From Leptolyngbyaceae cyanobacterium RM1_1_2 (GTDB lineage Bacteria; Cyanobacteriota; Cyanobacteriia; Phormidesmidales; Phormidesmidaceae): DNA of 54,382 nt. Positions 49,105 through 54,382 of the stretch are shown here, piece after piece (the first letter of the stretch is position 1; each line of letters begins with the position of its first letter). The translations under genes were made by a program, and so were the position numbers. A model generated the notes under the pieces. That model worked only from the letters and a program-made list of their open reading frames with translations, was not told the DNA's origin and made no database searches. The stretch lies in the NCBI GenBank assembly GCA_012032345.1, contig JAAUQI010000033.1, positions 1 to 54,382 on the forward strand, read 5' to 3'.

Positions 49105-50457
49105 TTACCGCATCGTGACGAACTCTTCTGCCGAGCTAGGGTGAATGCCTACGGTGGCATCAAAGTCAGCTTTAGTACCGCCCATTTTAACGGCGATCGC
49201 CACGCCTTGAATAATTTCAGCTGCTGCGTCCCCTACCATGTGCGCGCCCAAAACGCGATCGCTCTCTTTGTGTACGATCAGCTTCATCAGCGTCCGTTCT
49301 TCTTTGTTAGGAATGGTGTAGTACATCGGGCGAAAGCGGGATCGATAGACGTGGATACCCTCTGCGCCGTAGGCTTCTACTGCTTCAGCTTCAGTTAGGC
49401 CCACAGTGCCTGCTTCTGGCGTTGTGAACACTGCAGTAGGCACGTTCTCATAGCTCATCTTACGGGACTTACCGCCAAATACGGTATCGGCAAAGGCCCG
49501 ACCTTCATTAATTGCCACCGGCGTCAGGTTGATGCGATCAGTACAGTCGCCTACCGCAAAAATGTGTTCCGCAGCGGTTTGGCTGTACTCATCTACTGCG
49601 ATCGCTCCGGCATTGACTTCTACGCCAGTATTCTCAATGCCTAAGTTGTCCAAATTCGGCTTGCGACCCAGCGCTGCTAGACACAGCACGTCGGCAAAGA
49701 CCCGAGCTTCTCCCTCATCATTTTGAATATTGACAGCAACACCATCGGCTTGCTTTTCAACTGAGACAATCTTGCTGTCGTGGCAAATATTAATGCCGTG
49801 TCTTTGCATCCCCTCCTGAATCTCAGTCCGCAGATCGTCATCAAATCCTCGCAGAATTTTATCCCCGCGAAAAATCTGCGTCACCTGCGAACCCAAACCT
49901 TTCAAGATGCAGGCAAATTCACAGCCAATATAGCCCGCCCCTAAAATGACCGCGTGCTGGGGCTGCTTTGCCAGGTGAAAAATATCGTCTGAGACAATGG
50001 CGTGTTCAATGCCAGGAATGTTGGGCCGCACGGGTACCCCGCCTACCGCAATTAAAATCTTGTCTGCGGTAATTTTCTGCTCGCCGACTTCTAGGGTATG
50101 GGCATCTAAAAACCGAGCATAGGCCCGAAATAGCTGCACGTTGGAGTTGACCAGCATCCGTTCGTAAATGCTGTTTAGCCGGATTACTTCGTTGTTGACA
50201 ACGGTGATCATTTTCGTCCAGTCAAACTGGCTCTCCACGGGACTCCAGCCGTAGCCCACCGCTTCCTCGTAGTAGTTGGGAAAGTGGGATGCATACACCA
50301 TCAGCTTTTTCGGTACGCAACCCCGGTTAACGCAGGTACCGCCCAAGCGATCGTTTTCGGCTATGCCTACTTTGGCCCCGTGCTGAGCCGCCCGCCTTGC
50401 AGTGGCAATGCCACCGGAACCGCCACCAATGACGAAAAGATCAAAGTCGTAGCTCAT
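49105..50457 (-). CDS. gor: Glutathione-disulfide reductase
   Basis: Gor reduces oxidised glutathione with NADPH, using FAD. The 450-residue protein begins MSYDFDLFVIGGGSGGIATA, with the redox-active GGTCVNRGCVPKKLMVYAS, and includes the second dinucleotide fold (VILGAGYIGCEFACIL) and the C-terminal HPSSAEEFVTMR. The same frame is open 94 codons further upstream into an HNH fragment. I place the true start at 50457 because family homology starts there. uma2 and a pentapeptide gene follow on the same strand. Confidence 0.96.
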   Translation of the reverse strand: MSYDFDLFVIGGGSGGIATARRAAQHGAKVGIAENDRLGGTCVNRGCVPKKLMVYASHFPNYYEEAVGYGWSPVESQFDWTKMITVVNNEVIRLNSIYERMLVNSNVQLFRAYARFLDAHTLEVGEQKITADKILIAVGGVPVRPNIPGIEHAIVSDDIFHLAKQPQHAVILGAGYIGCEFACILKGLGSQVTQIFRGDKILRGFDDDLRTEIQEGMQRHGINICHDSKIVSVEKQADGVAVNIQNDEGEARVFADVLCLAALGRKPNLDNLGIENTGVEVNAGAIAVDEYSQTAAEHIFAVGDCTDRINLTPVAINEGRAFADTVFGGKSRKMSYENVPTAVFTTPEAGTVGLTEAEAVEAYGAEGIHVYRSRFRPMYYTIPNKEERTLMKLIVHKESDRVLGAHMVGDAAAEIIQGVAIAVKMGGTKADFDATVGIHPSSAEEFVTMR

Positions 50458-50739
50458 GGGCCAGATTAACTCCCTTGCAAGTCTGTTGTACGCTCCGCAG
50501 CTGGCGATCGCGCTAATGCATAAGCGCCGCTTCAATAGACAACTGCCTATCCTAGTGTATCGATTTCGACCTTGTCTCTGCAGCCCCTCTTTAACTGTTC
50601 TGCCACCTGCTGCAATTAGAACGACATGATCAACATGGAACGTTGCTGCCTGACCGGCTTGAGACAAGCAGCAGTACTCGCAGCGATCGCCCGACCTCTG
50701 TACAACCAAACGGCGTAAAGGGGCTGGAATTGCCGACAT
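50458..50739 (-). pseudogene. Truncated HNH endonuclease fragment fused in frame to gor
   Basis: The first 48 residues (MSAIPAPLRRLVVQRSGDRC, EYCCLSQAGQAA, FHVDHVVLIAAGGRT) match the start of small HNH nucleases, including two cysteines and an HVDHV core. Beyond residue 48 the similarity stops and the frame runs 46 codons into gor without a stop. The N-H part and second cysteine pair of HNH domains are missing, so the remnant cannot be an active enzyme. Its ATG abuts the stop codon of the preceding 69-residue gene. Confidence 0.75.
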
Positions 50740-50949
50740 TTATCCTTGCTGAGTAACTCGCAGCGATCGCAAACGCAATAAGGAAAGAAATTCTGCCAAA
50801 TCAACCAGTCCTTCGGCTTCTTGCCGTTCCATCGTGGTCAATTCCTCTCCCAAATCTTGACGATTCAGTAAAACCTGAAGACGCTCCTGAACCCCTTGAG
50901 GTAGATGAAAATAGGTTAGTTCTATAGGAATTTCAACTACTTCAGGCAT
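50740..50949 (-). CDS. Small conserved protein upstream of HNH fragment
   Basis: This 69-residue protein (MPEVVEIPIELTYFHLPQGV at the start, EGLVDLAEFLSLLRLRSLR at the end) resembles small cyanobacterial proteins often encoded just before HNH nuclease genes. The pair may have acted as a toxin-antitoxin-like unit, though this is not shown. I use the ATG at 50949. The TAA stop directly precedes the ATG of the HNH remnant. It has no membrane segment. Confidence 0.6.
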   Translation of the reverse strand: MPEVVEIPIELTYFHLPQGVQERLQVLLNRQDLGEELTTMERQEAEGLVDLAEFLSLLRLRSLRVTQQG

Positions 50950-51017
50950 GACACATAGCAGCAAAAGCATTAATAAAGGTTATCAGGATCAGTCTAGCTC
51001 AGAGCAAATACGACTTT

Positions 51018-51929
51018 TCATTCTGATAGCCACACAGACTTTAAGGTTTCCAAAAACGCATAGACAGCAGGCGGCTGCAGAGCTTCTGATAGCAGAATGA
51101 CGCCGATCACCCGCTCTAGCTTCTCCGCAAATTCTACGGTGACAACATCTGCCGGGATCGGTTCGGCGGCTAGGCGAGCCATAATTGCTGCGCCCAACCC
51201 GCGACGCACCATGCTAATGACGGTGGAATCTTCTCTGACTTCATAGGCAGGGCGCAAAGTCACTCCATAGTCAGCCAGATAGCGAGTGAGGGTTTGGCGA
51301 TCGCCGTCATCTGTCGGACTCAAAATCAGCGGATACTGAGTCAGCGTTTGCCAGTCAATTGGAGACTCAGTTCCCAAGGCGATCGGGGGCAGCAGCGCCA
51401 GATAGCGATCGCGCAGCAGCTCCCACGACTTGAACTCTGGTGCGGTGGGCAAATAGGTAAAGCCGACATCCGCACGGCCCTGGCGCACGGCCTCTTCCAC
51501 GTCGTGATAGTGATGATGTTCATCGATAGCCACGCTGAGCTGCGGATACTGCTGCTGAAAGCGATCGATGACGGCTGGCAGCAAATGGGTCGCCACGCTG
51601 CGAAAGCCCGCCACCCGCACCTGACCTGACTGCAAACCTCTAGTCTGCTGGGCTAGTTTGCAAAGGTCAGTCAAAGAGTGCAAAATTTCCCGAGACTTTG
51701 CGGTGATTTGCTCACCCACCGGGGTGAGGACGGCCCCCTGACGGCCTCGGCTGAGCAAGATCACGCCTAGCTCTTCTTCTAGAGTGGCAATGGCATGACT
51801 GACCGCAGACTGGGACAAATCGAGCTGCAAAGCGGCATCACTAAAGGTACCCAGGTCAGCGATCGCCACCAGCGCCCGCAGCTGAGAGATTTTTAACCGA
51901 TAGGGATTAATTTCGCCCATAGGCTCCAT
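51018..51929 (-). CDS. LysR-family transcriptional regulator
   Basis: This 303-residue protein has an N-terminal winged helix-turn-helix (ISQLRALVAIADLGTFSDAA, LDLSQSAVSHAIATLEEELG) and a two-lobed effector domain. The effector and regulated genes are unknown. It is divergent from the ABC1 kinase gene with a 242-base shared region, so it could regulate that gene or itself. An alternative start three codons downstream (51920) is possible. Confidence 0.93.
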   Translation of the reverse strand: MEPMGEINPYRLKISQLRALVAIADLGTFSDAALQLDLSQSAVSHAIATLEEELGVILLSRGRQGAVLTPVGEQITAKSREILHSLTDLCKLAQQTRGLQSGQVRVAGFRSVATHLLPAVIDRFQQQYPQLSVAIDEHHHYHDVEEAVRQGRADVGFTYLPTAPEFKSWELLRDRYLALLPPIALGTESPIDWQTLTQYPLILSPTDDGDRQTLTRYLADYGVTLRPAYEVREDSTVISMVRRGLGAAIMARLAAEPIPADVVTVEFAEKLERVIGVILLSEALQPPAVYAFLETLKSVWLSE

Positions 51930-52171
51930 TTAACCGTATCTGTAGAGCAGAATCTGCTTCAAAACGAGGTCGGTGCAAACAAGTTAGAAAGCCAAAATTC
52001 GATGGGTGAGACGAACTGCTCCTAGAATTCACTAAGTCTGTCTTCTGCCAGACGTGAGAATTTGAGCTTTTGTTGACAATACGTTAGAAACTCCCCGCGC
52101 TCTGTTGTCTGCCATCCCGCGATCGCTCTGCAATATTCGTTAGCATCAGTTCAGCTTACCTGAGAGAAAGT

Positions 52172-53818
52172 ATGCTTGCCTCTTTATCCATGTCCCGCCA
52201 AGGCGAAATTATCGAAGTTGTTTTAGGTCACGGCTGGGACTACATGCGGCGACTCCTAACGGGAGGCAAAGCAGACGAACCAGACCTACCGCCGCCTGCC
52301 GTTTTGCGCAATATTTTGACTGAGCTAGGGCCAGTCTACGTCAAGCTGGGGCAGCTTCTCAGTACTCGCCCGGATGTAATGCCCCAGAGCTATATAGAAG
52401 AACTCAGCACTCTGCAGTCCACGGTGCCTGCCGTACCTGCGGTTGAGATGGAAACCTACATTCGCCGCACCCTAGGGCGTCCGCCAGAGGAAGTATTTGC
52501 CAGCTTAGACTACAAGGCGATCGCAGCGGGTTCAATTGCTCAAACCCACAAAGCTACCCTGCGCGACGGGCGGCAGGTTGCCATTAAAGTGCAGCGTCCC
52601 GGCATTGACACGCTAGTCGCCCGTGATGTCTCCCTGATTCGAGACATCGCCCGCTTAGTCTCAGCTACGCAGTTTGGGCAGCGCTACAACGTGCAGGCTC
52701 TAGCAGAAGAATTTATCAATGCCTTAGAAGCAGAGCTTGACTTCACCACCGAGGCCGCCTACACCGATCAGCTCCGCCGTAACTTGTCCAAAAGTCGCTG
52801 GTTTGACCCGGCTCAGCTGGTAGTCCCCGAAGTTTACTGGGAGCTAACCAACAAAAAGATTATGACGATGGAATGGCTAGATGGCAAGTCATTTCTCTCG
52901 GCTGAGATCACGGGCAAAAACTATGACGGCAATATTCAAGCTGAGCGAGAAGCACTGACAACGCTACTGTTTCGGGCCTTTTTACAGCAGTACTTTTTAG
53001 ACGGTTTTTTCCACGCCGACCCCCATCCCGGCAACCTGTTCTATCTCAGCGATGGGCGCGTCGCTATTCTCGACTGCGGCATGATGGGCCGAATGAACCC
53101 TCGTCTGCGGGTAACGCTGACTGAGATGGTGCTGGCAATGGTTAATTCTGACGCCGAGCGCTGTGCCCAGCTAACGCTGCAAATTGCTGAGCCGATGCAG
53201 CCCGTCGATGTCAAGCAGCTCGAAACTGACTACAGCCGACTGCTAGGCAAATATTATGGCCTCAGCCTGGAGGAATTTAATACGGCTCAGATGTTTAGTG
53301 AGCTGATGCAGTCGGCCAACCGCAACCATCTGCGCTGGCCTGCCGATATTGGTCTGTATTCTAAGTCCCTGGCTAACTTAGAAGGCGTGGCCCGTCAGTT
53401 CAACCCCAAAGTTGACATGTCTGAAGAGATCAAGCCGCTGATGTTTGACCTGTTTAGACAGCAGATCGTAGGCGACGACCCGGTACAGACGCTATTGCGC
53501 ACAGGTCTGGAACTGCGCAATTTATCGATTGAGTCACCGCGTCAGTTTGGCTTTTTGCTCGATCGCCTTAGCTCTGAAACCCTGAAGTGGAACATTAATA
53601 TCCAGGGTCTCGACAGCCTACGCCGCAATATTGATGACGCTGCCAATCGCCGCTCGTTTAGCACCGTGGTTGGCTCTCTCATCATCGGCGCTGCCATTGT
53701 CTCTACTAGCCAGCAAACTTCTGAAGGCCAGATTCTCAGCAACATTTTGTTTGCGGCTGCTAGCCTGTTTGGCCTGTGGCTGATGGTCAGTATTTTGCGA
53801 TCGGGTCGAGTACGCTAG
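52172..53818 (+). CDS. ABC1/UbiB-type atypical kinase
   Basis: The 548-residue protein has the ABC1K features: VYVKLGQLLSTRPDVM (KxGQ), AAGSIAQTHKATLRDGRQVA in place of the usual A-rich loop, the lysine in VAIKVQRPGI, FFHADPHPGNLFYLSDGR and the magnesium-binding region as ILDCGMMGRMNPR where canonical kinases have DFG. Two C-terminal membrane segments (VVGSLIIGAAIVS, LFAAASLFGLWLMV) anchor it. Relatives affect quinone and tocopherol metabolism in thylakoids; substrate unproven here. Confidence 0.92.
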   Translation: MLASLSMSRQGEIIEVVLGHGWDYMRRLLTGGKADEPDLPPPAVLRNILTELGPVYVKLGQLLSTRPDVMPQSYIEELSTLQSTVPAVPAVEMETYIRRTLGRPPEEVFASLDYKAIAAGSIAQTHKATLRDGRQVAIKVQRPGIDTLVARDVSLIRDIARLVSATQFGQRYNVQALAEEFINALEAELDFTTEAAYTDQLRRNLSKSRWFDPAQLVVPEVYWELTNKKIMTMEWLDGKSFLSAEITGKNYDGNIQAEREALTTLLFRAFLQQYFLDGFFHADPHPGNLFYLSDGRVAILDCGMMGRMNPRLRVTLTEMVLAMVNSDAERCAQLTLQIAEPMQPVDVKQLETDYSRLLGKYYGLSLEEFNTAQMFSELMQSANRNHLRWPADIGLYSKSLANLEGVARQFNPKVDMSEEIKPLMFDLFRQQIVGDDPVQTLLRTGLELRNLSIESPRQFGFLLDRLSSETLKWNINIQGLDSLRRNIDDAANRRSFSTVVGSLIIGAAIVSTSQQTSEGQILSNILFAAASLFGLWLMVSILRSGRVR

Positions 53819-53823
53819 TTTGC

Positions 53824-53944
53824 TTGCTGGGTCAGCGCCATGCGTTTTCAGAAATCGCTGCTGACGAAGACATTGCCACCAACACTCTCACGAATCGGCT
53901 TGAACGCTCGGTTGAGGCTGGCGGACTCAAGCGCAAAAAGATCC
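53824..53944 (+). pseudogene. HxlR-type winged-helix fragment (decayed)
   Basis: In frame 53776-54072, residues read like part of an HxlR-type DNA-binding domain (FSEIAADEDIATNTLTNRLE, then VEAGGL), matching the wing-helix segment usually reading FxEFxxS-EGIATNxLxxRLxxLxxAGL. The DNA-binding N-terminus and the C-terminal part are missing. The open frame starts inside the ABC1K gene. I take it as a remnant rather than an active gene. The 346-base gap 53819-54164 also holds a foldback repeat at 54007-54067 and nothing else seen. Confidence 0.5.
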
Positions 53945-54006
53945 CCGCGATGATCGCAGTTGTAAGTATTGGTAAAGAATATGCTGTTATGCTGAGCACT
54001 CAAAAA

Positions 54007-54067
54007 TCTCCCCTAGCTGCCCTTGAAAAGGGGGGGATTGGCCCTAAATCCCCCTTGGAAAGGGAGA
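54007..54067. repeat. Foldback intergenic repeat
   Basis: The central GGGGGATT (54032-54039) pairs with AATCCCCC (54047-54054), and outer TCTCCC/GGGAGA segments can also pair. Similar G/C-run repeats are frequent between cyanobacterial genes. It may be a small mobile-element derivative. Confidence 0.55.
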
Positions 54068-54164
54068 CTTAGGGCGATTAGAAGAGCATGACACCTCACA
54101 GAAGACTTTCAAAATATTCTCTGAGGGCGCTACTGCCCGAAAACCCGGTTCTGCTACTGCGGCG

Positions 54165-54382
54165 CTACTCGACTAGCTGAGTTTTAATCAGCACCCGCAC
54201 GACTTCGTTGGGCTTGCCGGTGGGCTGGGGCCTGCTCCAGGCAGTCGCTTCAGCATAGCCAAGGACGTGCATACTGAGAATGTCGAGATGGACGGCGTCG
54301 GCTTCGCCCAGCAGAATGTGCCGCACATCTTTGCGCTTGGGGTCGCGGCTGCGGCTGGGCTGGGCAGCCGCGCTAGAAGGTG
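54165..54382 (-). CDS. Conserved hypothetical protein, 3' end only
   Basis: The minus strand has an open frame entering at the right edge with a TAG stop at 54165-54167. The visible 71 residues include DPKRKDVRHILLGEADAVHL, DILSMHVLGYAEATAWSRP and NEVVRVLIKTQLVE. The pattern RDVRHILLG...LHVLGYAE resembles a cyanobacterial protein family of unknown function. The preceding residues at the edge are Ala/Ser/Gln/Pro-rich. The start codon is outside the window. Confidence 0.65.
   Translation of the reverse strand, partial: PSSAAAQPSRSRDPKRKDVRHILLGEADAVHLDILSMHVLGYAEATAWSRPQPTGKPNEVVRVLIKTQLVE

Noticed and set aside
1-54382. CRISPR arrays, tRNA or rRNA genes, prophage, complete insertion sequences
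   Set aside because: No regularly spaced repeats with unique spacers, no T-loop-like GTTCRANYC context with cloverleaf arms, and no transposase or phage ORF was recognised.

Overview
This window is cyanobacterial chromosome. The HIP1 octamer GCGATCGC is scattered throughout. The RNA polymerase beta' subunit is split into rpoC1 and rpoC2, and rpoC2 carries the large cyanobacterial trigger-loop insertion. There is also an NDH-1 assembly factor of the CRR6 family, a CYP38/TLP40-type lumenal cyclophilin, and a carotenoid cruF-cruG pair. The moderate GC content and many intergenic repeats suggest a filamentous or Leptolyngbya/Synechococcales-type genome, but I cannot name the species. I saw no CRISPR array, rRNA, tRNA, intact transposase or prophage.

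Layout. 1-440: heptanucleotide repeats and a 14-bp palindrome. 440-4404: an alpha/beta-fold protein, then methionine salvage (mtnA facing mtnB-mtnD-mtnC). 4576-6156: a solitary ureD and a PD-(D/E)XK-type protein. 6252-12778: a minus-strand run of seven genes (F420-ligase-like, GNAT, ruvX, DUF3727, mltG, yqeG, proB). 13068-15232: cruF and cruG, each carrying one single-base frameshift in a homopolymer. 15298-20945: crr6, wecB, a small conserved protein with a structured leader, a SLOG-family protein, a DUF1400 hydrolase and a pentapeptide protein. 21490-26315: ilvD, hslO, an SRPBCC-like protein and hisD.

26516-37519 is the conserved rpsT-tatD-rpoB-rpoC1-rpoC2 block, with hairpins in the rpoB leader, in the rpoB-rpoC1 spacer and just after rpoC2. 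37594-41516 holds a family 4 glycosyltransferase, accB-efp, and the lumenal cyclophilin. 41831-48099 holds an exported glycerophosphodiesterase, argG, a phytochelatin-synthase-like protein, a PIN-PhoH ATPase and hisB. Two inverted copies of a ~105-bp dispersed element lie either side of the phosphodiesterase-argG pair. 48159-50949 is a tight minus-strand group: a 69-residue protein, a truncated HNH gene, gor, uma2 and a pentapeptide protein. The HNH remnant is open in frame into gor. The right end has a LysR regulator, an ABC1-type kinase, a decayed HxlR-type fragment, a foldback repeat, and the 3' end of a conserved hypothetical gene.

Most of the window is housekeeping. The points most worth a second look are: (1) the folded leader at 17342-17541, which has part of the glycine-aptamer signature and a segment that could sequester the ribosome-binding site of the downstream gene; (2) paired homopolymer frameshifts in two consecutive genes of one carotenoid glycoside pathway; (3) the HNH remnant fused in frame to glutathione reductase; (4) the inverted ~105-bp repeats. 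All calls rest on reading the sequence and on remembered family knowledge; no search was run.
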